Source: Ideonella dechloratans
Lineage (GTDB): Bacteria > Pseudomonadota > Gammaproteobacteria > Burkholderiales > Burkholderiaceae_C
Reading direction: 5' to 3'
DNA: 64,000 bases
Assembly: GCF_021049305.1 (NCBI RefSeq)
Contig: NZ_CP088081.1
Location: 310,001 to 374,000, forward strand
The notes beneath the pieces are model-generated. The model was not told the origin of the DNA. It searched no databases and saw only the letters and a list, made by a program, of their open reading frames with translations. How positions within the stretch are numbered: position 1 is the stretch's first letter; each line of letters starts with the position of its first letter. The translations under genes were made by a program, and so were the position numbers. Of the stretch, positions 36,739 through 45,351 are shown in pieces.

Positions 36739-37392
36739 TCAGGGCGCCAGACGCCATTCGTTCACCGGCCCGGTGTGGGCCGGCAAGGGGGCGTCGTGGC
36801 TGGCCACCAGCCACAGGGCCGAGCGCTCCTCCTGCGCCTGGGCCAGCTGGTCCTGCAGGTAGGCGGTGGCTTCGTCGTCCAGGGCGTTGAGCGGTTCGTC
36901 CAGCAGGCGCACCGGCGTGCCGGCGGACAGGGCCGCCACCAGCCAGACCTTGCGCTGGGTGCCGGTGGACAGGCTGGCCAGCGGCCGGTCCAGGTGCGGG
37001 CCCAGGCCGAAGGCCTCGGCATGGCGCACCACCGCCAGCGGTTGCCAGTCGGGGTACAGGCCGTGCAGAAAGGACCAGAAGTCCAGCGGGCTGAGGTGGT
37101 AGTAGGCCACCGCGCCGGGGCCGCACCAGAATACCGCGTGGCGCCAGGCCAGCCGATGGTCTGCCTGCAGGTCCAGCGCAGGCTGGCCAGGACGCAGCAG
37201 CCGGGCCGTGCCCTGCAGCGGGCGCAGCACCCCGGCCAGCAGCTGCAGCAGGGTGGACTTGCCCACCCCGTTGGGGCCGCGCAGCCAGGTGATGCCGGTT
37301 TTCAGCGCGGTGCTGCAGCGCTGCAGCACGATGCGGTCGGGCCAGGCGAAGGCCAGCTGGTCCAGTTGCAGGGTGATGGCGTCAGCGCTCAT
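36739..37392 (-). CDS. ABC transporter ATP-binding protein
   Basis: 217 residues, CcmA-like ABC ATPase. Walker A is RGPNGVGKST (about 39-48), the signature is LSTGTQRKV (in place of LSGGQ), Walker B is VRLLDEPLNALD and the H-loop is VASHD. It overlaps the permease gene by 4 bp. The exported or imported substrate is unknown. The promoter upstream of the permease carries TGARG repeats, so the pair is probably under the QseB-like regulator. Confidence 0.9.
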   Translation of the reverse strand: MSADAITLQLDQLAFAWPDRIVLQRCSTALKTGITWLRGPNGVGKSTLLQLLAGVLRPLQGTARLLRPGQPALDLQADHRLAWRHAVFWCGPGAVAYYHLSPLDFWSFLHGLYPDWQPLAVVRHAEAFGLGPHLDRPLASLSTGTQRKVWLVAALSAGTPVRLLDEPLNALDDEATAYLQDQLAQAQEERSALWLVASHDAPLPAHTGPVNEWRLAP

Positions 37393-38555
37393 CTTGGGGA
37401 CTCCTTCAAGGTGTCGGTGGCCAGGGCCAGCCCGATCAGCAGCAGCAAGAGGCCGCCGCTGGTGCGGGCGGCCGGATCCGGGGAGGCGGGGGCGGTCTGC
37501 CACCACAGGGCGGGCAGCATCCACAGCGCCCAGGCCGCCAGCACCGGGGGGCGCCAGCTGGTCAGGGGCAGGGGGCCGGTCAGCAGCACCGCCAGCAGCA
37601 CGGCCGCGCCCGCGGCCGTGGGCCACAGCAGCTGCAGGCGGCGCCCGCGCTCCAGCGTGTGGCCGGACAGGGGCAGCTCGCGGGTGGCCCGGTCCAGCAG
37701 GGGTTGCAGATGGGCCTGGCTGAGCCGGCCCAGGCGAGGCAGGCCCAGCAGGGCCAGCAGCGTGAAGGCGGACAGGGCCCAGGGCGCCGCCTGCCGACCC
37801 AGGGCCACGGCGCCCGCGCACAGGGCCAGACCCAGCGCCTGCAGCAGGCCGGCCCGGGCCAGCGGGCGCGCCGCGCCCCGCCACAGCGGCTGCCACAGCA
37901 GGGCCTGCTGCCAGCGCAGCGGGCGGCCGGGTGTGGCCACCGCCTTCGGCCGGGCCGACGGGCCGGGCCAACGCCCCCGGGGCGCGCGGCGCCAGCGGGC
38001 CAGTGCGGCGGTGGCTGCCAGCACCGCGGCGAGCTGGGCCAGACCCAGGCCGCCCAACCACAGCCCGCGGCCGGGGCCGCTCAGCCAGGCTGGCTGCTGG
38101 GCCAGCAGCAGGACGCTGCCCGCCGTCTGGGCCAGGGCCCAGGGCAGCTGGGTCAGGGCCACCAGCGCGGCATCGGTGCGCCAGCGGGTGGCGGGGGGAA
38201 TCGGCAGGGCGTGGTCCTGGGTGCGCCAGGCGGGGGACCACAACCAGGGAAAGCAGGCCAGGGCCTGCAGGGTGCCCAGTGCGGTCTGCAGCAGCAGCCC
38301 GCCCAGCCAGGGGCCCAGCTGGCCGCTGCTGCTCCAGCGGGCCAGGGGCCAGACGCTGAACACCAGCGCGCTTTGCAGGCTGGCCCAGGCGCTGGGCAGG
38401 TCACCGGCGGTGCCGGCCAGCAGGGCCGCCAGCACCCCGGCCTGGCGGCGGCGGCGCCAGAAGCCCTCGCGCAGGGCCCGGGCGCTCCAACGCCAGCGCA
38501 GGCGCAGGTAGCTCAAGGCGGGCGCGGACGGAGGTGGGGTGTGGGGCGGTGGCAT
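37389..38555 (-). CDS. ABC transporter membrane component, unknown substrate
   Basis: 388 residues, very Ala/Leu/Trp-rich with roughly ten hydrophobic segments (for example LGGLGLAQLAAVLAATAALA, GLLQALGLALCAGAVALG). A Pro-rich N terminus precedes a basic LRLRWRWSARALREGFWRRRRQ stretch. I do not recognise a specific permease family. Its 4-bp overlap with an ABC ATPase gene is the main reason to call it the membrane partner. Confidence 0.75.
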   Translation of the reverse strand: MPPPHTPPPSAPALSYLRLRWRWSARALREGFWRRRRQAGVLAALLAGTAGDLPSAWASLQSALVFSVWPLARWSSSGQLGPWLGGLLLQTALGTLQALACFPWLWSPAWRTQDHALPIPPATRWRTDAALVALTQLPWALAQTAGSVLLLAQQPAWLSGPGRGLWLGGLGLAQLAAVLAATAALARWRRAPRGRWPGPSARPKAVATPGRPLRWQQALLWQPLWRGAARPLARAGLLQALGLALCAGAVALGRQAAPWALSAFTLLALLGLPRLGRLSQAHLQPLLDRATRELPLSGHTLERGRRLQLLWPTAAGAAVLLAVLLTGPLPLTSWRPPVLAAWALWMLPALWWQTAPASPDPAARTSGGLLLLLIGLALATDTLKESPR

Positions 38556-38607
38556 GGTGGGTGGTGCCGGACGCTTGCAGGCACCACCTCATGCTCGGGG
38601 CCGAGGA

Positions 38608-38645
38608 TGAAGCTGGCGTGAGGCCAGCGTGAAGCGAGGATTAAG
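38608..38645. promoter_or_regulatory. Phased direct-repeat operator upstream of the ABC genes
   Basis: The plus strand reads TGAAG-N6-TGAGG-N6-TGAAG-N6-TTAAG: half-sites begin at 38608, 38619, 38630 and 38641, always 11 bp apart. It lies 53 bp upstream of the ABC permease start. It matches the arrangement at 34619-34645, implying one OmpR-class regulator, most simply the one encoded between them. Confidence 0.65.
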
Positions 38646-38838
38646 CCGGCAGGCGGGGCAGGGCGGGGGCGCCGGCCGCCACCGCGGTGCAGGCCTGGGC
38701 CCGCAGGGCCAGCACGGCGCCGTCCACCTGGCGGTCGGCGATGCCGCCCAGGCCGTTGAGCACGCTCAGGGTGATCAGGGCGGCCAGGCCCAGAGCGCTG
38801 GCGCGTTGCAGGAAGGAAGGGGTCGGAACGGTGTTCAT
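38641..38838 (-). CDS. Tiny paralogous protein A with GIADRQVD motif
   Basis: 65 residues: a short polar start, a hydrophobic helix (about 13-30, ASALGLAALITLSVLNGLGG), the motif GIADRQVD and a tail with one Cys (RAQACTAV). It is clearly related to the next gene upstream (63 residues) in helix, motif and Cys position. It is probably a membrane-anchored or secreted small protein of unknown role. It lies directly upstream of the TGARG operator and the ABC genes. Confidence 0.65.
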   Translation of the reverse strand: MNTVPTPSFLQRASALGLAALITLSVLNGLGGIADRQVDGAVLALRAQACTAVAAGAPALPRLPA

Positions 38839-38896
38839 GGTCGGTCTCCAGCGGCCCGTCAACCCGGGGCCGGGGGTTCAGTGCGGCAGGGCGGGC

Positions 38897-39088
38897 TCAG
38901 CCGCGGCGGGCCGGGGCGCGCTCGGTCTGGGCCTGGGCCAGCTGGGTGCAGGCCTGGGCCTGGGCGATGACTTCGTCGACCTGGCGGTCGGCGATGCCGC
39001 CCAGGCTGTGCAGGATGGCGAAGGTCAGGGCGGCGGCCAGGCCCAGGGCGGTGCTGCGGGCGGCGAAGGGGGTGAAGCTGCGTTGCAT
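38897..39088 (-). CDS. Tiny paralogous protein B with GIADRQVD motif
   Basis: 63 residues: MQRSFTPFAARSTALGLAAA opens into a hydrophobic helix, then ILHSLGGIADRQVDEVIAQA, a Cys (QACTQL) and a basic end (APARRG). It shares the helix, GGIADRQVD and QACT with the neighbouring 65-residue protein, so the two arose by tandem duplication. Their upstream ribosome-site regions are also alike. Function unknown; similar small proteins are, to my recollection, found in other Burkholderiales. Confidence 0.65.
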   Translation of the reverse strand: MQRSFTPFAARSTALGLAAALTFAILHSLGGIADRQVDEVIAQAQACTQLAQAQTERAPARRG

Positions 39089-39258
39089 GGTGTCTCTCCG
39101 GTGGGCTGTCAGGGGCCCGTTTCCTGGGCCGATGGAGAGACTGTCGTCGCGCGGCGGGGCCGTCACCAGCGGCTTGCGACGAGGTGCGCGGCAGGCGGCG
39201 TGAAACGCGGCCGGCGCGGATGGACGGGGGCGCCGTCGGGGCGCCTTTCAGACCTTTT

Positions 39259-40092
39259 TCAGGCGCTGGCCTGGGACGCTTGGGGCGCCCCGGAGGCCTG
39301 TGCAGCGTGTTCGGCCTGCGCGGCCCAGTCGGCCAGGGCCGCGGCCTCGAGCACCCGGCCCAGCACCAGCACCGCCGGGCTGCCCAACTGCTCGCGGGCG
39401 ATGACGTCCACCAGGGTGCCCAGGGTGGCGCGCAGCTGGCGCTGGGCCGGCGTGCTGGCGGCCTGCACCGCCGCGGCCGGCCAGTCCGGGCCCAGCCGGG
39501 GCAGCAGCTGTTCCACCAGGCGCGGGGCCTGGGTCACACCCATGTAGATGACCAGGGTCAGGCCGCTGGCGGCGGCCGCGCCGATGGCGTCCCAGTCCGG
39601 ACCGGCGCCGCCGGTCTGCGGGTGGCCGGTCACCAGCATCACGCCCTGGGCATGGCGGCGGTCGGTCCAGCCGGTGCCCAGCGCATTGACGGCGGCCAGG
39701 CCGGCGGTGATGCCGTTGACCACCTCGAACGGGATGCCGGCCTCGCGCAGCGCGGCCATCTCCTCTCCCGCGCGGCCGAAGACCAGCGGGTCGCCGCCCT
39801 TCAGGCGCACCACCTTCTCGCCGGCCAGGGCCTCGCGCACCAGCAGCTTCTCGATGAAGGCCTGGGGCGTGGATTCGCAGCCGCCGCGCTTGCCCACCGG
39901 CACGATGCGCGGCGCCGGCTCCAGCCCCTCCAGCGCGTGGGCCAGCACCTGCTCGCCCACCAGGTCGTCCACCAGGATGACCGTGGCCTGGCGCAGCACG
40001 CGCAGGGCCTTGAGGGTCAGCAGCTCGGGGTCGCCCGGGCCGGCGCCCACCAGGTGCACGGTGTGGAGGACGGGGGTGGCGGGCAGGGGCAT
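39259..40092 (-). CDS. cobA: Uroporphyrinogen-III C-methyltransferase
   Basis: 277 residues of the SUMT family. LVGAGPGDPELLTLKALRVL (about 12-31) and RLKGGDPLVFGRAGEEM are the SAM- and substrate-binding blocks. The enzyme makes precorrin-2, the precursor of siroheme. There is no CysG oxidase/ferrochelatase part. It is the last gene of the nas operon, which fits a supply of siroheme for nitrite reductase encoded elsewhere. Confidence 0.95.
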   Translation of the reverse strand: MPLPATPVLHTVHLVGAGPGDPELLTLKALRVLRQATVILVDDLVGEQVLAHALEGLEPAPRIVPVGKRGGCESTPQAFIEKLLVREALAGEKVVRLKGGDPLVFGRAGEEMAALREAGIPFEVVNGITAGLAAVNALGTGWTDRRHAQGVMLVTGHPQTGGAGPDWDAIGAAAASGLTLVIYMGVTQAPRLVEQLLPRLGPDWPAAAVQAASTPAQRQLRATLGTLVDVIAREQLGSPAVLVLGRVLEAAALADWAAQAEHAAQASGAPQASQASA

Positions 40093-40120
40093 GGGGGCTC
40101 CGGGGGGCGGGGGGCCGGGC

Positions 40121-41065
40121 TCAGGTCCGGCAGGTGGTGTCGGCCGCGGCCCGGGCCGCGTCGCGCAGGGCCAGCAGCACGCGGCGCTGGCGGTCGATGG
40201 GGGCGGGCACCGGGCGCTGGCCGGCCAGCATGGCGCGGATGGCGGCGGCGGTCTCGGCCGGGTCCAGGGAGGGCAGGTCGGGCAGCTCGGCCAGCGAGCC
40301 GCCCTGGGCCTCGACCGAGAGCACGTCGCTGAGCGCGCCCTGGACGAAGACCTTCAGGGCCGGGCAGCGGCGGGCGTCGGCCACCGGCTCGCCCTCGGTG
40401 CCGCGCAGCAGCAGGGCGTCGGCCTGGGTCAGCTCCAGGAACTGGGACAGGCTGATCGAGTATTCCGGGTGGGTGTGGTTGACCACCCGCACGCCGCCGG
40501 GCACGGCCGGCAGCAGCTTGGCCAGGGTGTGGCCGGGGTTGCGCAGGCCCAGCACGCGGCGCAGGGCCAGCAGCCGGTCCAGCGCCGGGTGCAGCACCGC
40601 CAGCGGCATGAAGACCGGCTGGCCGGCCGCCCACTGGGCCTGGGCCGCCTCGGGGCTGAGCGCGGGCGGCAGGCCCAGGGCCTCGAAGACCTGGGCGCTG
40701 GTGACGCGGCCCGGGTCGGTCAGCGGCCCGTGCACCAGCACCGGCACGCCGTCACGGGCCAGCAGCAGGGCCAGCAGGGCGGTCAGGTTGGGCAGCTTGC
40801 GGGCGCCGTTGTAGCTGGGCAGCAGCACCGGGGTGGACGGGGCGGCCAGCGGCAGCAGGCGGGGCCGCACCGCGTCCATGAAGCCGGCCAGTTCCTCGGC
40901 CGTCTCGCCCTTGATGCGCATGGCCAGGGCGAAGCCGCCCTTCTCCAGGTCGCTGAGCTTGTCGTCCAGCAACTGGCTCATCAGGTCGCAGGCCTGTTCG
41001 CGGCTGAGGGCGCGGGCGCCTTCCTTGCCGCGGCCGATCTCACGCAGGTACGGGGCGATGCTCAT
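40121..41065 (-). CDS. ybiB: YbiB-family protein (TrpD2-like, nucleic-acid binding)
   Basis: 314 residues with the anthranilate-phosphoribosyltransferase fold: an N-terminal helical domain (LSREQACDLMSQLLDDKLSD) and a phosphoribosyltransferase-like core. The PRPP loop GTGGD is replaced (SYNGARKLPNL), as in E. coli YbiB, which binds DNA rather than making tryptophan. It sits between nasA and cobA in the nas operon, 36 and 28 bp from them. Why it travels with nitrate assimilation is unclear. Confidence 0.9.
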   Translation of the reverse strand: MSIAPYLREIGRGKEGARALSREQACDLMSQLLDDKLSDLEKGGFALAMRIKGETAEELAGFMDAVRPRLLPLAAPSTPVLLPSYNGARKLPNLTALLALLLARDGVPVLVHGPLTDPGRVTSAQVFEALGLPPALSPEAAQAQWAAGQPVFMPLAVLHPALDRLLALRRVLGLRNPGHTLAKLLPAVPGGVRVVNHTHPEYSISLSQFLELTQADALLLRGTEGEPVADARRCPALKVFVQGALSDVLSVEAQGGSLAELPDLPSLDPAETAAAIRAMLAGQRPVPAPIDRQRRVLLALRDAARAAADTTCRT

Positions 41066-41101
41066 GGCGGGATGGGGGCTGGGGTGGGGGAGCGCCCATT
41101 C

Positions 41102-43912
41102 TCACGCAGGCACCGCCCGGGGCGCGAGGGGCACGGCCTTCACCAGAGCGCGCAGCGCGGGGATGCAGGAGCCGCAGTTGCTGCCGCAGCGCAGGGTGGC
41201 GCTCAGCGCGGCCAGGCGCTCTTCCGGCGTGCCGGCGCAGCCCGCCAGGGTGTGGCGGATGGCGTCCTCCCGCACATTGAAGCAGGTGCAGACCTGGGGG
41301 CTGGCCGGCGCGGCGGCCTCGCCCACCAGGGCGCGGGCCAGCTCGCCCGGGGCCAGCAGCAGGTGGGCCGGGCCGGGCAGGGGCGTGTCGGCCTCCAGCA
41401 GCTGGCGCAGCCAGGCTTCGCCGCCGGTGTCGCCGGCCAGCCAGAAGGCTTGCAGCTGGGCGCGGCCGTCGGCATCGCGCTGCACGCGCAGGGCGCGGTC
41501 CTGCCGGGCCGCCGCGTCCTGGTAGCGCAGCACCTCCGGGCCGTCCAGGCCCAGCTGGGCGCGGGCCGGGGCCAGCCGGGCCTCGTCCACCGGCGCGGTC
41601 GCGCCGGCGCGCAGCACCAGGCCCACCCGGCCCTGGGCGTCGGGCTCGCGGCCGAAGGGCAGCAGGCTGGCCCAGCCGAAGGCCGCCAGCAGCGGCCGCA
41701 GTTGCTCGCGCACCGCCATGGCCTGCTCGGCGGGCAGCCAGGCCATGGCGGACAGGCGCCAGGGCAGATCCACCTTCTCGATGGCCACCGCGGCGTGCTT
41801 GAGCTCGGGCTGTTTGGAGCTGGGGCAGAAGGCCGGGGTGGTCAGCGCGTTCACGCCGGTCAGCGGCTGGCCGTGTTTGTCCTGGCCGCTGAGCACCTCC
41901 TGGCCCCAGTGCATGGGCAGGAAGGCCTGGCCGGCGAGCAGGCCCTCGCTGGCGCGGGCCGGCAGCACGATGGCGCCGCGCCGCGAGGTCACCCGCACCA
42001 GCGCGCCGTCCCGCAGGCCCAGGCGGTCCAGGTCGGCGGGCGCCAGGTCGATGGCGGGCAGGCCCTCGTGGCCGTAGAGCCGGCCCAGCAGGCCGGTGCG
42101 GCTCATGCCGTGCCACTGGTCGCGCAGGCGGCCGGTCAGCAGGCTGAAGGGGTATTTCGCATCCGGTGCCTCGGCCAGCGGGCGGGGCGCCACGTCGGCA
42201 AAGCGGGCCCGGCCATCGGCGGTGGGGAAGATGCCGTCGCCGTAGAGCCGGCTGCGGCCCGCGGCGGCGCCTTCGGGGCAGGGCCACTGCTGCGGGCCCT
42301 GCGCCTCCAGCCGGGCGTAGCTCAGGCCGGTGATGTCCAGGTCGCGGCCGCGGGTGCTGTCGCGGTGCTCGTTCCAAATGGACTCGGGCGTGGTGTAGGG
42401 GAAGAGGGTGATGCGCTCGGGCGCGATGCGGGCGGCCAGGCGGCGCGCCAGGTCGGTGGCGATGGCCCAGTCGTGGCGGGCCTGGCCGGCCGGCGGCACC
42501 GCCGGGCGCACCCGGCTGATGCGGCGCTCGCTGTTGGTGACCGTGCCGTCCTTCTCGCCCCAGGTGGTGGCCGGCAGCAGCAGGTCGGCGTAGGCGCAGG
42601 TGGCGGTGGTGGCAAAGGCCTCCTGCACGATGACGAACTCGGCGCGCTCCAGCGCGCGGCGCACCATGGCCTGGTCGGGCAGGCTCTGGGCCGGGTTGGT
42701 GCAGACGATCCACAGCGCCTTGACGGCGCCATCGGCGGCGGCCTGGAACATCTCCATCGCGGTGCGGCCCGGCGCGGCCGGCACGCTGGGAACGCCCCAG
42801 AGCCGCGCCACCTCGGCCCGGTGGGCGGGGTTGGCCAGATCACGGTGGGCCGAGAGCAGGTTGGCCAGGCCGCCCACCTCGCGCCCGCCCATGGCATTGG
42901 GCTGGCCGGTCAGGCTGAAGGGGCCGGCGCCGGGCCGGCCGATCTGGCCGGTGGCCAGGTGCAGGTTGATCAGCGCGGCGTTGTTGTCGGTGCCGTGGCT
43001 GCTCTGGTTCAGGCCCTGACAGTACAGGCTCAGCGTGGCGGGGCTCTCGCCGAACCAGCGCGCGGCAGTGATCAGGTCGGCCTCGGCCAGGCCGGTCAGG
43101 CGGGCCGTCTCGGCCGGGGGGAAGGCGCGCACCCGCTCGGCCAGGGCCTCAAAGCCGGTGGTGTGCGCCGCGATGTAGGCGGCATCGGTCAGGCCTTGCG
43201 CCAGCAGCAGGTGCAGCAGGCCGTGGTACAGGGCCACGTCGCTGCCGGGCTTGAGGGCCAGGTGCAGGTCGGCCAGGGCGGCCGTCTCGGTGCGGCGCGG
43301 GTCGGCCACGATCCACTTCTGCTGCGGGCGGGCGCGGCGGGCGTCTTCCAGCCGGCGCATCAGGATGGGGTGGGCCCAGGCCAGGTTGCTGCCGGTGATG
43401 AAGACCGTGTCGGCGTGGGCGAAGTCCTCGTAGCTGCAGGGCGGCGCGTCGGCCCCCAGCGTGGCCTTGTAGCCGGCCACCGCGCTGGACATGCACAGGC
43501 GCGAGTTGGTGTCGATGTGGTTCGTGCCCAGCAGGCCCTTCACCAGCTTGTTGAAGACGTAGTAGTCCTCGGTCAGCAGCTGGCCGGAGACATAGACGCC
43601 GATCGCGTCGGCGCCATGCTGCTGGTGGATGGCGGCCAGGCGCTCGGCGGCGTCGTCCAACGCGCTGTCCCAGTCCACGGTGTGCGGTGTGGCGCCGCGC
43701 CGGGTGCGCTGCATCGGCGCGAGCAGCCGGGTCTGGCGCTGCACGCTGTCGGCGGCCGTCAGGTGCAGCGTGGACCCCTTGGTGCACAGCCGGCCGGCAT
43801 TGGCGGGGTGGTCCGGGTCGCCCCGCACGCCGGTGATGCGCTGGCCGTCGTGGGCGATCAGCACGCCGCAGCCGACGCCGCAGTAGGGGCAGGTGGACGG
43901 GGTTTCGGTCAT
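41102..43912 (-). CDS. nasA: Assimilatory nitrate reductase catalytic subunit
   Basis: 936 residues, a molybdopterin enzyme that reduces nitrate to nitrite in the cytoplasm. The N-terminal [4Fe-4S] site is CPYCGVGC with a fourth Cys in RLCTKG (about 43). Mo-bis-MGD domains follow (NTNSRLCMSSAVAGYK with the Mo-ligand Cys region) to about 750. A C-terminal BFD-type [2Fe-2S] domain is seen as CTCFNVRED and CGSNCGSC (about 865-920). The extra cluster is typical of the NasA type fed by a flavoprotein. The flavoprotein gene is 25 bp upstream. Confidence 0.96.
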   Translation of the reverse strand: MTETPSTCPYCGVGCGVLIAHDGQRITGVRGDPDHPANAGRLCTKGSTLHLTAADSVQRQTRLLAPMQRTRRGATPHTVDWDSALDDAAERLAAIHQQHGADAIGVYVSGQLLTEDYYVFNKLVKGLLGTNHIDTNSRLCMSSAVAGYKATLGADAPPCSYEDFAHADTVFITGSNLAWAHPILMRRLEDARRARPQQKWIVADPRRTETAALADLHLALKPGSDVALYHGLLHLLLAQGLTDAAYIAAHTTGFEALAERVRAFPPAETARLTGLAEADLITAARWFGESPATLSLYCQGLNQSSHGTDNNAALINLHLATGQIGRPGAGPFSLTGQPNAMGGREVGGLANLLSAHRDLANPAHRAEVARLWGVPSVPAAPGRTAMEMFQAAADGAVKALWIVCTNPAQSLPDQAMVRRALERAEFVIVQEAFATTATCAYADLLLPATTWGEKDGTVTNSERRISRVRPAVPPAGQARHDWAIATDLARRLAARIAPERITLFPYTTPESIWNEHRDSTRGRDLDITGLSYARLEAQGPQQWPCPEGAAAGRSRLYGDGIFPTADGRARFADVAPRPLAEAPDAKYPFSLLTGRLRDQWHGMSRTGLLGRLYGHEGLPAIDLAPADLDRLGLRDGALVRVTSRRGAIVLPARASEGLLAGQAFLPMHWGQEVLSGQDKHGQPLTGVNALTTPAFCPSSKQPELKHAAVAIEKVDLPWRLSAMAWLPAEQAMAVREQLRPLLAAFGWASLLPFGREPDAQGRVGLVLRAGATAPVDEARLAPARAQLGLDGPEVLRYQDAAARQDRALRVQRDADGRAQLQAFWLAGDTGGEAWLRQLLEADTPLPGPAHLLLAPGELARALVGEAAAPASPQVCTCFNVREDAIRHTLAGCAGTPEERLAALSATLRCGSNCGSCIPALRALVKAVPLAPRAVPA

Positions 43913-43937
43913 GGCATGTCCTTGTGGGGCCGCGGGC

Positions 43938-45197
43938 TCAGGCGGCCTCGCGCCAGGTGGGGGCCTGGGCCGGGGCGGCGCCCTGGCAGGCGCGCTGGCC
44001 GAACATCAGGCGGTCGCGCAGCGGGCCCAGCGCGCGGCCCTCGCGCAGCAGCTCGAAGTACCAGGGGCCGTCGGCGGTGTCGCCGTACAGGCACACACCC
44101 ACCAGCCGGTCGCCCTGGAGCACCAGCTTCTTGTAGAGGCCGCCCGCCGGGTCGGACAGCAGGATGGCCTCGGTGCCCTCGCCACCCATGAAGTCGCCGG
44201 CCGAGAAGAGGTGGATGCCGGTGACCTTGAGCTGGGTGTGGGTCTGGCTGCCCCGGTAACGGCCGATGCCGAACTGGGCCAGGTGGGTGGCGCAGACCCG
44301 GGCCTGCTCGAACAGCGGCGCCACCAGGCCGTAGGCCACGCCGCGGTGGGCCGCGCATTCGCCCACCGCGTAGATGCGCGGGTCGGTGACGGTCTGCAGG
44401 GTGTCGTTCACGACGATGCCGCGCTGGCACAGCAGCCCGGCCTGTTCGGCCAGCGCGGTATGGGGCACGATGCCGGCGGCCATCACCACCAAGTCGGCCG
44501 GCAACTCGCGGCCATCCTGCAGCCGCACCGCGCGCACCCGGCCGCGGGCATCGCCTTGCAGGGCGGCCGTCTGCGCGCCCAGCGCGAAGTCCAGGCCGCG
44601 CTGGCGCAGGCTGGCTTCCAGCAGCGCGCCGGCGGTCGGATCCAGCTGGCGGTTGAGCAGCCACTCGCCCAGGTGCACCACGGTGACGGCCATGCCGCGC
44701 AGGGCCAGGCCGTTGGCGGCCTCCAGGCCCAGCAGGCCCCCGCCGATGACCACCGCGTGGCGGTGGGTGCGGGCGGCCTCGATCATGGCCTGGGTGTCGG
44801 CGATGTCGCGGTAGCTCAGCACGCCGTCCAGGTCGGCGCCCGGCACCGGCGGCACGAAGGGCTGCGAGCCGGTGGCGATCAGCAGGCGGTCGTAGGCGGC
44901 GGTGCTGCCGTCGGCCGCGGTCACGGTGCGGCGGATGCGGTCGATCTTCGTCACGGCCTGGCCCAGGTGCAGCGTGATGCCATGGCGCGCATACCAGGCC
45001 AGCGGGTTCAGGACGATCTCGTCGAGCGTCTGTTCGCCGGCCAGCACCGGCGACAGCAGGATGCGGTTGTAGTTGGGGTGCGGCTCGGCGCCGAAGACGG
45101 TGATGTCGTAAAGGTCCGGGGCGATGCGCAGCAGCTCCTCCAGCGTGCGCACGCCGGCCATGCCGTTGCCGATCATCACGAGCTTCAACTTGTCCAT
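43938..45197 (-). CDS. FAD/NAD(P)-dependent oxidoreductase, NasB/NirB-N-like electron donor
   Basis: 419 residues related to the N-terminal reductase half of NirB. The FAD motif is VMIGNGMAGVRTLEEL (about 6-21), the NAD(P) motif VVIGGGLLGLEAANGLALRG (about 147-166), followed by GECAAHRGVAYGL. No siroheme domain or BFD cluster is present, so it is a reductase only. It probably passes NAD(P)H electrons to the nearby NasA. The ATG at 45197 gives MDKLKLVMIGNG; an upstream start at 45236 is inside the leader. It is the first gene of the nas operon. Confidence 0.88.
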   Translation of the reverse strand: MDKLKLVMIGNGMAGVRTLEELLRIAPDLYDITVFGAEPHPNYNRILLSPVLAGEQTLDEIVLNPLAWYARHGITLHLGQAVTKIDRIRRTVTAADGSTAAYDRLLIATGSQPFVPPVPGADLDGVLSYRDIADTQAMIEAARTHRHAVVIGGGLLGLEAANGLALRGMAVTVVHLGEWLLNRQLDPTAGALLEASLRQRGLDFALGAQTAALQGDARGRVRAVRLQDGRELPADLVVMAAGIVPHTALAEQAGLLCQRGIVVNDTLQTVTDPRIYAVGECAAHRGVAYGLVAPLFEQARVCATHLAQFGIGRYRGSQTHTQLKVTGIHLFSAGDFMGGEGTEAILLSDPAGGLYKKLVLQGDRLVGVCLYGDTADGPWYFELLREGRALGPLRDRLMFGQRACQGAAPAQAPTWREAA

Positions 45198-45234
45198 GGG
45201 CGATCCGAAGGAAGGAAATGGGTGAGCGAACGCC

Positions 45235-45258
45235 ACCGCGGCCGGTCAGGGCCGCGGT
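45235..45258 (-). promoter_or_regulatory. Strong 9-bp hairpin in the nas operon leader
   Basis: On the minus strand ACCGCGGCC (45258-45250) and GGCCGCGGT (45243-45235) are exact complements around a six-base loop. It sits 38 bp before the start codon of the first nas gene. No T-tract follows, so it is either a factor-dependent stop or a pairing partner for alternative leader structures. Confidence 0.45.
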
Positions 45259-45351
45259 CAGCGGGGGGGAGGAAGGGGGGAAGCGGGACGCCGAGAACCG
45301 GCGGCCGGGCTGCGGGGGTGAGGGCGCGGGCCGTGGGCCGCACTCACCAGA

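Noticed and set aside
39548-44191. A plus-strand open frame of more than 1500 codons over cobA, ybiB and nasA
   Set aside because: The minus strand carries three clear enzyme genes with all motifs; the plus-strand product has no recognisable domain and typical antisense composition.
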